From Methylobacterium nodulans ORS 2060 (GTDB lineage: Bacteria > Pseudomonadota > Alphaproteobacteria > Rhizobiales > Beijerinckiaceae), in assembly GCF_000022085.1 (NCBI RefSeq), contig NC_011892.1:310001-374000 (forward strand): a DNA stretch of 64,000 bases. Direction: 5' to 3'. The notes below the pieces were generated by a model. It did no database searches. It was given only the letters and a program-made list of their open reading frames with translations, and was not told the origin of the DNA. Made by a program: the position numbers and the translations under genes. Below, piece after piece: positions 26,894-35,564 of the stretch. The stretch's first letter is position 1. The number at the start of each line of letters is the position of its first letter.

Positions 26894-27673
26894 GTGTCGC
26901 CCGTCATCGTCGCCTACGAGTCCGGCGGGAGCGGCTTCTGGCTTGCGCGCTGGCTGCGGCAGCATGGTATTGAGGTGCACGTCATGCAACCCTCCAGCGT
27001 GCCGGTGGACCGCCGCATGCGCCGGGCCAAGTCCGACCGCATCGACGCGGACATGCTGCTGCGCACCCTCCTGGCTTGGCTGCGCGGCGAGCCGCGGGTT
27101 TGATCCATGGTGCCGGGGCCGGACGAGGTCACCGGGGAGGCCCGCCGCCCCAGGCGCGAGCGCGAGGCGTTGAGCCGCGCGCGGGTGGCCATCGTTAACC
27201 GGATCGAGGCGGGGCTGACCGTGCTCGGCGCGGGCGAGTACAACCCGCTCCGGCGCGACGGCCGCGAGCGGCTGGAGCAGGTGCGCACCGCCCTCGGCCA
27301 GCCTCTTCCTCCCCACGCTCGGGCGCAGATCGAGCGCCTCCTCGATCGCCTCAACCTGATCCAACGCCCGCGCGCTCGGCTCCTACGCTGGGCTGACCGG
27401 GACGCCCTACAGCAGCGGCGGCATGCAACGCGAGCAGGGGATCGGCAAGGACGGCAACAGGCGGCTGCGCGCGAGGCGCGTTGAACGCGCCTGGATGTGG
27501 TTGCGCTACCAGCCAGGCTGCGCGCGCGCTGGTTCTACGATCGCCTGGGCGGCTGTCGCGGCCGGCTGCGCAAGGTCATGATCGTCGCACTGGCCGGAAA
27601 GCTCCTGATCGCGCTCTGGCGATACCTCCAGGACGGCGCCGGGCCGCAGGGGATGGAGCTGAAGCCGGCCTGA
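26894..27673 (+). pseudogene. Decayed IS110-family transposase
   Basis: Pieces in three frames add up to an IS110-type DEDD transposase: VDRRMRRAKSDRIDADMLLR, then EREALSRARVAIVNRIEAGL and RAQIERLLDRLNLI, then GKDGNRRLR and finally RWFYDRLGGCRGRLRKVMIV ending LLIALWRYLQDG. A stop after GEPRV and at least two further shifts break it. The catalytic DRIDAD motif survives, but no product can form. Confidence 0.75.
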
Positions 27674-28094
27674 CGGTGGGAATCCCCAGAGCGGCACGGT
27701 GGGAGGGAAACGGGCCGGCGGAGCCCCGGCGAATGCGGATCGACGGATCGGGCCAGACCCGCCGGGCGGAACTGGCTCGGTGGGACCGAGGGAGCGGCGG
27801 CCGGGACGAAGCGTGGGCTGCCTGACAGCGCCGATGCTGGAGAGTGGCGCCACTCGCCTCGGAACTCCTCCGACCCGAATGAGGGATCGTGGCGCGGACA
27901 CCGTCCCGCCGGATACGAGGTTGGCGAGGGCACCCTCGCCGCGCGGAGCTCCACCTCGGCACCCCGGAATGCCAACACGAGGGGGGACCGGGACGATGAC
28001 GACCAGCACTCAATAGAACAGGCTTGACGCAGCGGTCCTCAGAGGTTTCGTTGACGCGCCCGGACCCGCAGGGCGGCATGCGAAACATGCGAGT
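27674..28094. other. Non-coding tail of the IS110 relic and junction DNA
   Basis: No gene is recognised. Several phase-less GC-rich open frames overlap on both strands without motif support. The stretch likely contains the 3' non-coding end of the IS110 element. Confidence 0.4.
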
Positions 28095-28245
28095 GCCGAG
28101 CCTTGAAGTCGCCGCGGGCTTGGCGCTTCAGCGTGAGGGCGAGGGCGGTGAGGATCATGGGCCGGCTCCGGAGCGGAGACGGCAAGCTCGGTGGGTATGC
28201 CTAACGACCCGTGAATGCCGGCGCGATCGCGTTTGCGACAGGCCC
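28095..28245 (-). mobile_element. Remnant of the 5' end of an IS6-family element
   Basis: On the minus strand the segment opens GGGCCTGTCGCAAACGCG and continues to MILTALALTLKRQARGDFKA, matching the left end and transposase start of the IS6 copy at 58.2 kb. Similarity stops near 28095. Its outer end cuts a zinc-ribbon gene at 28246. Confidence 0.75.
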
Positions 28246-28487
28246 GTTTTCCGCAGGCAGCGCACCCACCCTTGTTCGTCGGGATAGACGGTTATCCCAC
28301 CCCGCCGGCCGCAGCTCGTGCAGCGCATCCGGTGCCCGACCTGATTCATGTCCAGATCGTTCCGCAGGCGCAGCTGCATCGTCGGGATGTTGGCGGTGTG
28401 CTTGCAAATCGGGCAGCAGACGAAGAGCGTCAGCTGAGCCTTGCGGACCTCACGGAGCAGAATTGGGGGGCGTGGTGGTCGAGGCAT
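28246..28487 (-). pseudogene. Zinc-ribbon protein gene truncated by an IS6 end
   Basis: About 80 residues remain: MPRPPRPPILLREVRKAQLT, then two CxxC knuckles, CPICKHT and CTSCGRRG, that should bind one zinc. The frame runs into the IS6 left end after CLRKTG and would finish with some 30 IS-encoded residues at 28155. The family is unknown; a nucleic-acid or regulatory role is only a guess. Confidence 0.55.
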
Positions 28488-28564
28488 GCAGGTTCGCTAC
28501 GTGCCATCCGGCCGTGCGGAGGCACCATCGGAGCAGAAGGCAGTAATGACATTCCTGTGCCCAG

Positions 28565-29143
28565 TCACCTCTTTCCGTACTCCGTAAAAACGTAATCCCT
28601 TGTCTCCACGATCGTGTGGCATGCGAACCCGCACTTGGCGTCGTTCGCCTGCGGCGGCTGATCGGCCTCGGTGCTGGGCGCGAACGTGTCGGACGCGGCG
28701 TCATACTTGAACGCGGCCCATCCCCAGCCACCGCTATCCGCAAACCTCTTGCTGTCCTTCACCATGAAGTCCACGTCATGCTGGGTGCCCGGCACCGTCG
28801 TATCCGGGAAGTACTGGTTCTTCTTCGGGGTCCAATGGATCTTCGCCATCTTGGCGCCGTCTGGGAAAGGCTTGCCGTTGTCCGGAATGCCGGCCCGGTA
28901 GGCCTCAATCATCTCGGGATTGGCGAGGATCACAGCGACGAGCTTGTCGTTCTGACTGGTGGAAACAACCGGCCAGCCTCCGTATCCCTTGAACTCGGAG
29001 AACGCGAGCCCACCCGGCACTTTCAAGGTGTACTTGTCCTGCTGGGCAAGGGCGATCCCACCCAAGACGGCGAGCACCAATCCAAATGCGGCGGCTGAAA
29101 CGGCTCGTAAACCGCGGGAAGGCGAAGAAGGCCTGTTGGTCAT
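28565..29143 (-). CDS. Cytochrome P460-family protein
   Basis: The 192-residue protein has a signal peptide (VSAAAFGLVLAVLGGIALAQ) and the P460 fold: YTLKVPGGLAFSEFKGYGGW, VVSTSQNDKLVAVILANPEM, KIHWTPKK and the haem attachment motif CGFACH near residue 172. In true P460 a lysine also cross-links the haem and the protein oxidises hydroxylamine; many relatives lack that activity. It is periplasmic. The ATG at 29143 has an AGGAGGGA box. No cytochrome partner gene lies nearby. Confidence 0.85.
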   Translation of the reverse strand: MTNRPSSPSRGLRAVSAAAFGLVLAVLGGIALAQQDKYTLKVPGGLAFSEFKGYGGWPVVSTSQNDKLVAVILANPEMIEAYRAGIPDNGKPFPDGAKMAKIHWTPKKNQYFPDTTVPGTQHDVDFMVKDSKRFADSGGWGWAAFKYDAASDTFAPSTEADQPPQANDAKCGFACHTIVETRDYVFTEYGKR

Positions 29144-29650
29144 GGCTCCCTCCTGATGAAGGCGCTTTGGAACTTGCGCGGGATGCGGCAGGTCGTTGAG
29201 CGATGGCGGAGCGACCGTGCGGCTGTCCATGTGCTCCTCCCTCGGGGTTACGCGAGCACGCGGTACAGGAGCGACGTCGACAAATCGTCGGGAGCCTGAG
29301 TCCGACGCAGGACTTTAACTCAGGTGAATAGGATATACCTTTCCGCCGCGGCGCGAAAGTGGCGTGGCGTCGAACTCCAGCTTCAGGCGGGATCGAACGT
29401 GACCCGGAGAGCGGCATCGTTTTCTTCACCCGCTGCACCGTCCATCTCCAGTTCCGCTGAGCCCGACTACTCCCTTTAGGATAACCAAAATTCGGTCCTC
29501 CAGGTCACCCCACGGCGTGCGCATTTGGGAAATGCGGGCTTATTTGACCATGGGAGCCCACCAGGGCTTGATCAGCCCCCACGAGGTGTCTCATCGGCAG
29601 ATTTCGTGGCGGCCGGCGTAGCGATACGCTACATCTGAGCGGACACGGCC
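29144..29650. other. Intergenic region upstream of divergent P460 and antitoxin genes
   Basis: It should hold the promoters of the cytochrome P460 gene (minus) and the toxin-antitoxin pair (plus). I see no clear operator or RNA and no coding frame. Confidence 0.45.
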
Positions 29651-30370
29651 ATGTTGCACCAGCGCACCAGTTCGCACGCCCCGGAGGCGCCCCCGCTCGG
29701 GATCGGTTATTACACCGTCCCGGAGGCCGCGCGCCTGCTGCGCATGCCGGCGCGCAACATCAACCGTTGGCTTGGCGGGTACTCCTTCAAGTCCGGCGGC
29801 AAGCCTGGGCAGATGCCGCCCCTCTGGACACCAGAGCTCCCAGTGACTGAGGATGATCGCCTCGAGCTTGGCTTCCGGGATTTGATCGAGCTCCGCTTCG
29901 TGAACGCCTTCGTGAAGGAGGGGCTCGACCTCCGCGTGATCCGGAGCTGCCTGGATTACGCACGGAAGTGCGTCCAGGACGACCGGCCTTTCTCGACCCC
30001 GCGGTTTCGGACTGATGGTCGAACAATCTTCCTTGAGAGCCTGAAGGCCTCGGAGGCGAGCGAGTTCCTCGACCTGAAGCAGGGTCAATACGTCATCAAG
30101 GCCGTGATGGAGCGAACCTTCAGGGATCTCGACATCGACGATGACGTCGTTGCCCGTTGGCGACCGTTCCACGGGAAGGACTCGATCGTCATCGATCCGC
30201 AGCGCGCCTTCGGCCAGCCGATTGCTGCTGATTACGGCGTTTCGACGATCGCTCTCGCGGAAGCCGTGAAGGCCGAAGGCTCCGTCGATCGGGTGGCGCG
30301 CCTCTATGAGGTCGCGCCCTCAGTCGTCCGCGGTGCCGTGAAGTTCGAAGAGTCCCTGTTGGCAGCGTGA
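29651..30370 (+). CDS. DUF433-type antitoxin with N-terminal HTH
   Basis: The 239-residue protein starts with a MerR-like HTH (IGYYTVPEAARLLRMPARNI NRW region), followed by a long central domain (FRDLIELRFVNAFVKEGLDL) and a C-terminal DUF433-like HTH (SVDRVARLYEVAPSVVRGAV). This layout is common for antitoxins paired with PIN-like toxins. Its stop overlaps the toxin start by four bases (GTGA), the usual coupling in such modules. It should neutralise the toxin and repress the operon. Confidence 0.8.
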   Translation: MLHQRTSSHAPEAPPLGIGYYTVPEAARLLRMPARNINRWLGGYSFKSGGKPGQMPPLWTPELPVTEDDRLELGFRDLIELRFVNAFVKEGLDLRVIRSCLDYARKCVQDDRPFSTPRFRTDGRTIFLESLKASEASEFLDLKQGQYVIKAVMERTFRDLDIDDDVVARWRPFHGKDSIVIDPQRAFGQPIAADYGVSTIALAEAVKAEGSVDRVARLYEVAPSVVRGAVKFEESLLAA

Positions 30371-30759
30371 AGGTCCTCATCGACGAGAACCTTCCTAAGG
30401 CGCTCGCGTGCGGCCTGAATGGCTTGTTCGCCGGAGAACACGAGATCGTCCACATTCGAGACCTCTATGGTCCCGCGGTGAAGGACATCGACTGGATCCC
30501 GGACCTGAGCAAACAAGGACGATGGGTCGTCATCTCTGGTGGTCGAGCCATTAAGAAGAAGAAAGCGGAGTATCACGTTTTTAGATCCTCACGTTCTGTA
30601 GGTTTCTTCCTCGCACCAGGTTTATTGAAGGCTCCTCTTATTAAGCAAGCGGAGCGGATCCTCGCGAATTGGGAGGGGATCGAAACCTTCGCCGCAGGCA
30701 GTGCGCCGGGGGCGATGTACGAGATTCATATGTCGAGCATGAAGATCGCACCGCTGTAG
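30367..30759 (+). CDS. PIN-like (VapC45/DUF5615-type) toxin
   Basis: The 130-residue protein has the PIN-like start MKVLIDENLPKALACGLNGL, conserved acidic residues in VHIRDLYGPAVKDIDWIPDL, and the strand WVVISGGRAIKKKKAEYHVF. Such proteins act as RNases. It starts at GTG 30367 inside the antitoxin stop. Nothing is broken, so this looks like a working type II module that may stabilise the region. Confidence 0.78.
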   Translation: MKVLIDENLPKALACGLNGLFAGEHEIVHIRDLYGPAVKDIDWIPDLSKQGRWVVISGGRAIKKKKAEYHVFRSSRSVGFFLAPGLLKAPLIKQAERILANWEGIETFAAGSAPGAMYEIHMSSMKIAPL

Positions 30760-31010
30760 CAATGCGGCTCCGCGTCGTCCTCGGTCTCTCGCATGCCCGC
30801 TGCCGGGAGCTCGAGGCATCGAGATCGCGGGTCAGTCCGGGAGCCGAGCACGGTACGCCGGTTACTGGTAGCCAAGACGGCGACGAGCGCTGAAACCCCC
30901 ATCCGTCAGATCAGCCCCCAACCGGCAAGCCTTGGCAGATCATGGACATGAGCTTCCGCCGTCCGATTGTCCGGATGAACGCCTTGCCTCGGCGCTCGTA
31001 GCAGGCGTGC

Positions 31011-31226
31011 ATGACTGACACCTCCACCGTCGGCACCCTGATCGCCCGCAACATCGTCCCGCTCGAGCAACTCGACGCCGCCGTGTCGGCCTACATGGCC
31101 GACCCAGCGCTCGGGCCACGCGAGACCGCCAATGGCGTCTCGAGAGGACTTCAAGATGAGGCGCAACGACTCCTGGTATGGACGGCGATCCTACTCACGC
31201 TTGCGGCCTTAGGAGAGGCCGAATAG
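31011..31226 (+). CDS. Hypothetical protein, uncertain
   Basis: The 71-codon frame begins MTDTSTVGTLIARNIVPLEQ and contains LDAAVSAYMADPALGPRETA. Codon use is reasonable, but no family is recognised and the C-terminal part (LLVWTAILLTLAALGEAE) looks different in composition. It may be a truncated gene. Confidence 0.35.
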   Translation: MTDTSTVGTLIARNIVPLEQLDAAVSAYMADPALGPRETANGVSRGLQDEAQRLLVWTAILLTLAALGEAE

Positions 31227-31310
31227 CTTGGTCCACATGAATGCAGATCAAAACCCCCGTCTCGCCATCCTCAACTGAGACGCAGAAGAGCATCTTCTCA
31301 AGCCTTTGCG

Positions 31311-31410
31311 GCGGCACGGCTGGACTGCTTCTGTCGATCGTCAGGTTGAGGGAGATGATCGCGGCACGGCTGGACTGCTTCTGTCGATCGTCAGGTTGAG
31401 GGAGATGATC
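31311..31410. repeat. Perfect 50-bp tandem duplication
   Basis: Positions 31311-31360 and 31361-31410 are identical, starting GCGGCACGGC and ending GGGAGATGATC in each unit. There are just two copies with no spacer. Fifty is not a multiple of three and no gene crosses it. It is probably a recent slippage or unequal-exchange event. Confidence 0.9.
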
Positions 31411-31483
31411 ATTTGGTGATTTCCGCTGAAAGAGCAGGACACCAACGTACTCTTGTGTTACTGTATTCTTGTTCCTCTTCTAA

Positions 31484-32629
31484 TACCAACCCTCGTTGAG
31501 CAGGCCTCACGCTGGGTAGCGGCGGGCAACGGGTCGTGATTCTGTCCTCTGGCTTGACGCCAAAGGAGGATGGCATGGCCGCTCCTGTCCCGCTGCGGCC
31601 GGATTTTGACGCCGAGGCCCTGCGGCGTTTGGCCAAAGCGTCGCGCGATCCGGCCCAGACCCGCCGGCTGCTGGTGCTGTCGGCGATCTACGCGGGCGGG
31701 TCACGCACAGAGGCAGCTGCGCTGGGCGGCGTCGTGCTGCAGACGGTGCGGGACTGGGGCCTGGCCTTCAGCTGATCGACGGCAAGGCCCCCGGTGCGCG
31801 CCCACGCCTGAACGCACAGCAGCGGGAGGCGCTGCGCACCTTGGTCGAGCAGGGGCCGATGCCGGCCGCCCACGGGGTGATGCGCTGGCGGCTGGTCGAT
31901 CTGGTCCAGATCCTGTTCGAGGACCACGGCGTCGCGGTCTCCGCGCCGACGCTGAGCTGCGTGCTGCGGGCGATGGGCTATCGCAAACTCTCGGCCCGTC
32001 CCCGCCATCACGCCCAGGATCCGGCCGCCGCCGACGCGTTGAAAAAGCCTTTCCCGCCCGCTTGGCGCAGATCGCACAGGCCACGGGCGGCAAGCCGATA
32101 GAGGTCTGGTTCGCCGACGAGGCTCGGGTTGTCCAGACGAACACGATCACCCGCCGCGGGGCGCGCCGGGGCACGCGCCCCGCGGCCCCGAAGGACCAGC
32201 GCACCGCGTCCGCCTCCCTCTTCGGGGCGATCTGCCCGGCCCGCGGCACGGGAGCCGGGCTCGTCATGCCCCGCTGCACCACCGAGGCGATGAACCGGCA
32301 CCTGGCCGAGATCGCCACGGCCGTCGCGCCCGGCGCGCACGCCGTGCTTGTGCTCGATCAGGCCGGCTGGCACACGACCAGAAAACTCGCGGTCCCAGGC
32401 AACATCACCCTGCGGCCGCTGCCGGCGCGCTCGCCCGAGCTGAACCCGGTCGAGACCCTCTGGCAGTTCATGCGCGAGAACTGGCTCGGCAACCGGATCT
32501 ACGTCTCCTACGAGACCATTCTCGACCACTGCTGCCATGCCTGGAACAACCTGATCGACCAGCCCTGGCGCATCATCTCCATCGGACTGCGCGCCTGAGC
32601 CCATGGGTTCTGATCAATGAGAGTTGGTA
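31484..32629 (+). mobile_element. IS630-like element, copy 1, with 3-bp target duplication
   Basis: The 1146-bp element begins TACCAACCCTCGTTGA and ends with the complement of TACCAACTCTCATTGA. The three bases TAA occur on both sides (31481-31483 and 32630-32632). A sister copy sits at 44545-45704 with TCA on both sides, so the duplication is of the TNA type. The transposase inside is damaged. Confidence 0.85.
31575..32598 (+). pseudogene. IS630-like transposase, copy 1, damaged
   Basis: MAAPVPLRPDFDAEALRRLA and the HTH region run to TVRDWGLAFS and then stop. Compared with the sister copy, about 20 bases coding for NADGPDG are missing here. The frame then resumes LIDGKAPGARPRLNAQQ. At a run of five A (ALKK, near 32041) a -1 shift leads into the DDE part: IEVWFADEARV, HAVLVLDQAGWHTT and LPARSPELNPVETLWQFM. 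The A-run shift may be programmed; the 5' deletion is inactivating. Confidence 0.85.
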
Positions 32630-32632
32630 TAA

Positions 32633-33170
32633 GTGTCTCATACTCCCGCTGATGCGCATGGCCCGGCCTCACGCGCGCGAGGGCCGTCCAGCCTCACGAT
32701 AGGCGGCGACTACCTACGCGCGCCGCTGATGCGGCTATCCTGCCGACCATCGGGGTAATCCGAATGGTTCCTTGTCTGCAGTGTTCGGCCAAGTACAGTC
32801 CTACCCACGCGGGTGAAGCAGGCGACGATTGGATCCCCCGATCAGCGGCGGGGCAGCGCTGTCCCATCCGCTCTACAGGGCAGACGTGATTGTTTCTGCC
32901 CACGTCATTCTGAGCTTACCTCACCCGTCCGGCCACTCTCGCCGTGGCGGGCCTTCTACACACCATACCGGGCTTATGCGAACGGGGCCGGCCTCACGCG
33001 TGCAGGCGCACTTCCGGCGACGACGGGCGCTCACGTCCAGCGTGCCGTGAGTTGGGTGGATGAGCTGGGGCCGTGCAACATGCAAACCGCACTGGCCTAA
33101 TCCAAACGGCAGGATTGTCTAGCCGCCTGAAGCGTGTACTTCTAGTGCCAATCGTCTACGAGCTGACTTC
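32633..33170. other. Gene-poor stretch
   Basis: No coding region is supported. A GC-rich hairpin followed by CCTTCT near 32930-32955 resembles the terminator at 33171 and may end a gene that has been lost. Confidence 0.4.
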
Positions 33171-33206
33171 GTCCGCCCGGTTTACTGTGGCGGGCTTTTC
33201 TTGTTT
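33171..33206 (+). terminator. Rho-independent terminator
   Basis: GTCCGCC and GGCGGGC form a 7-bp stem (one G-U pair) with an 11-base loop, followed by TTTTCTTGTTTT. No intact gene ends just before it, so it may be a leftover of a deleted gene. Confidence 0.55.
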
Positions 33207-33252
33207 TCAGCCTCTCATAGCAATTCTGCTCATCATCATTATCGGGAGCATT

Positions 33253-33405
33253 ATGGCTCACTGTGCTCAAGCTTGTCAATCGCTTATTGAGGAGCGAAAT
33301 CCCCCCGGCCGCCACTTCATGTGCTTTGTCCTTCAGCTTGAAGCTTGTTGTCTGACAGCTGCTTCAGTATGCAATGGATTTCACTGCGCTATCATCCAAT
33401 CTTAA
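33253..33405 (+). CDS. 50-residue Cys-rich peptide, possible relic of a DUF326 copper-binding protein
   Basis: The frame reads MAHCAQACQSLIEERNPPGR, then HFMCFVLQLEACCLTAASVC, with seven cysteines in 50 residues. The spacing and the RHF..L..C..TAA pattern faintly resemble four-helix-bundle copper storage proteins (DUF326), which are about 110 residues. It could be a degraded copy or coincidence. Confidence 0.3.
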   Translation: MAHCAQACQSLIEERNPPGRHFMCFVLQLEACCLTAASVCNGFHCAIIQS

Positions 33406-33463
33406 CAATCAGTGACAGTGGGCATCATTCGTCTGATTTGTACCACTAGCGTGGACCATCCCG

Positions 33464-33811
33464 TCAATGGCCGATGGACAGCATCTTGCTGGCACCCCAG
33501 TAACCCAAGCCCGCGGCGATAATGATGAAGGGCATGGCGACAATGACGACCCCGAGCACCTCCGATCCTATAAGCCACACCAAGAACTTGACGGCGGCTA
33601 CGAGGAACAGGAAGGCGCCACAGCACAGAAGCGCCACACCGCCTCCGAAGAAAGAGCATAAGATCGCGACCGTGCGGCTAATCTTGTCGAGCTCAACCTT
33701 CATCAGTGCGAATTCCCTGACCGCCAAATCAGACGCTTGCTGTGCAGCATCCAATATCAGCCTACCGCTGCTTTTCCGGGGTTCTGCCTCGGCTTGATCC
33801 GCCTGCTCCAT
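33464..33811 (-). CDS. Holin-X/DUF1469-type phage holin family protein
   Basis: The 115-residue protein starts MEQADQAEAEPRKSSG, has an amphipathic helix (QASDLAVREFALMKVELDKI) and two membrane segments (LLCCGAFLFLVAAVKFLVWL and VVIVAMPFIIIAAGLGYWGA). This is the layout of the putative Actinobacteria-type holin-X family, common in alphaproteobacterial chromosomes and not necessarily phage-borne. The frame continues 13 codons upstream to 33850, but MEQ is a better start. Confidence 0.75.
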   Translation of the reverse strand: MEQADQAEAEPRKSSGRLILDAAQQASDLAVREFALMKVELDKISRTVAILCSFFGGGVALLCCGAFLFLVAAVKFLVWLIGSEVLGVVIVAMPFIIIAAGLGYWGASKMLSIGH

Positions 33812-34405
33812 CGCCCCGCCGCCAAAACTTACCGAGTTCCGGCATGACAATCATTTTGGGTTCATGCTGTTCCGGTGCTGCGGCTTCCTTTTCAGTTACC
33901 GGCGCACGTGGGCTGCGCGGACATGCCTGGGCCCCCTATCCCGAGCCGGCGTTTTTCGTGCTGCCGTGCGCCTGCGTCGGTGCCGTATGGGTATACCTCA
34001 GTCGACATCCCGCTTGGATCAGGGGCAGGCCACCACAGACATTACTCCTCCGGAGAGCCGGGTCACGGACCCGGTACAAACAGGATCCCGACCTCGCCCC
34101 CAGATTGCCGTACCTGAAAGAGGCTGATCGCCTCGCGTGCCAGGCTGTCGTCTAATCGCCTCGCATAAAGCAAGTCCTTTTTGGATTGTCGGGCCGTCGT
34201 TTGCCGGGAGCACGGTCGTCTTCGCGGTCGGCATGAGCCGCCGCATGATGGGGCTTCGCAGGATGAACCTTCCGATGTGTGAAGCGCACTCGATGGACCG
34301 GTCTGGATCTCACGGTGCAACAGCCTAGGCGGAATGGTTCGCCCACGTCCCGGCAGGGACGCCTCGACGCGCCTTCGGGACGCGACAAGCTGGGGTGTTC
34401 TGGGA
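33812..34405. other. Stretch without supported genes
   Basis: Open frames occur on both strands (one plus-strand frame from 33844 starts MTIILGSCCSGAAASFSVTG), but none shows a ribosome binding site, a domain or consistent codon use. Confidence 0.35.
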
Positions 34406-35428
34406 TCAGGCCATGGCAGCCTTCGCACGGTAGGAGTGGCCGGACTTCAGCATGGCGTGCATGACGACGGCCAGCTTGCGCGCGACCGCCACGGCGGCGC
34501 GCTTGAAGCCGAGCCGCTCGCGCAGCTTCAGTCCCCAGGCTCGCAGGTCGCTGTCCACCTGGCTACGCGTCAGGAGAACGGTCGCCGCCTCGTAGAGAAG
34601 CCCTCGCATATGGGCGTCTCCTCTCCGGGAGATATGCCCGTCATAGTCGACCTCGCCCGACTGATAGCGCCGCGTCGTCAACCCGAACCAGGCGGCGACG
34701 GAGCGGGACGATCGGAAGTTGGCGGGATCCTCGATCGCGGTCACGAAGGCGGTCGCGGTGATCGCCCCGATCCCGGGAATCGCCATCAGCCGCTGGCAGG
34801 CTTGGCTCTGCCGTGCACCGGCCAGAAGCTGGCGTCCGAGCTCCGCTGCTCGACGGCGAACCGCGTTCCAGGCCTCAAGCAGCGGAAGGATGACGCGAGC
34901 CAGACCGTGATCGCCCGACAGGAGACGTCGAACCTCCGCCTCGAACGATCCGCCCTTTGCGCCCGGCACGATCAAGCCGAACGTCTTCATCAGGCCGCGG
35001 ATCTGATTGGATAGCTCGGTCGTCACCTGCACGAGCTTGCTGCGCGCGGCGACAAGCGTTCGCACGAGCAGGCTGTCGTATCCCTTCACCCGCACTTCGC
35101 GGAAGAAGCCGACCTCGGCCAGATGGGCCAGCCCGTCGGCATCGTTGGCGTCGGTTTTGTTGGCGGCCATGTCGAGCGCGGCCTTGGCATGGCGCGCGTC
35201 GATGCAGATCGCTGGCAAGCCTTCGGCGCGCAGCGCGTGGTAGAACCAAACTGACAAAGGACCCGTCTCAAATACGATCCGTTGGGCTTCGGGCGCATGC
35301 TTGCGCAGCACCCTGGCAATGACGGCAGGATCGGAAGCGCACCTGCCGCGCCAAACACGCTTGCCGTCCCGCCGCACGCTGAGCGCCGTCTCTTTCAGGG
35401 ACACGTCGAGACCGATATACTCACCCAT
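34406..35428 (-). CDS. IS110-family transposase
   Basis: The 340-residue DEDD transposase/recombinase is intact. The N-terminal RuvC-like domain shows MGEYIGLDVSLKETALSV (first Asp), RIVFETGPLS (Glu) and NKTDANDADGLAHLAEV (Asp pair). The C-terminal transposase-20 domain has LMAIPGIGAITATAFVTAIE and the serine region SSRSVAAWFGLTTRRYQSGE. IS110 elements lack normal inverted repeats, so borders could not be set. The start at 35428 matches family N-termini. Confidence 0.92.
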   Translation of the reverse strand: MGEYIGLDVSLKETALSVRRDGKRVWRGRCASDPAVIARVLRKHAPEAQRIVFETGPLSVWFYHALRAEGLPAICIDARHAKAALDMAANKTDANDADGLAHLAEVGFFREVRVKGYDSLLVRTLVAARSKLVQVTTELSNQIRGLMKTFGLIVPGAKGGSFEAEVRRLLSGDHGLARVILPLLEAWNAVRRRAAELGRQLLAGARQSQACQRLMAIPGIGAITATAFVTAIEDPANFRSSRSVAAWFGLTTRRYQSGEVDYDGHISRRGDAHMRGLLYEAATVLLTRSQVDSDLRAWGLKLRERLGFKRAAVAVARKLAVVMHAMLKSGHSYRAKAAMA

Positions 35429-35564
35429 GGTTGTTCTCCGCTCGATGCATGGGCCCGGCGTCCAGTCGTGAGCCCGCAACTTCATCCTGCCGGGGAACAA
35501 CCACCGCTTCCATTGTAGGCCGCGTCACTCCGGCCCGAGGGGGAACGCTCCCGCGATTACCCCA

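Noticed and set aside
31311..31410. Possible CRISPR array
   Set aside because: Only two adjacent identical 50-bp units with no spacers; it is a tandem duplication.
33253..33405. Firm assignment as a copper-storage protein
   Set aside because: Cysteine spacing only partly fits and length is half of the family, so only a low-confidence relic is listed.
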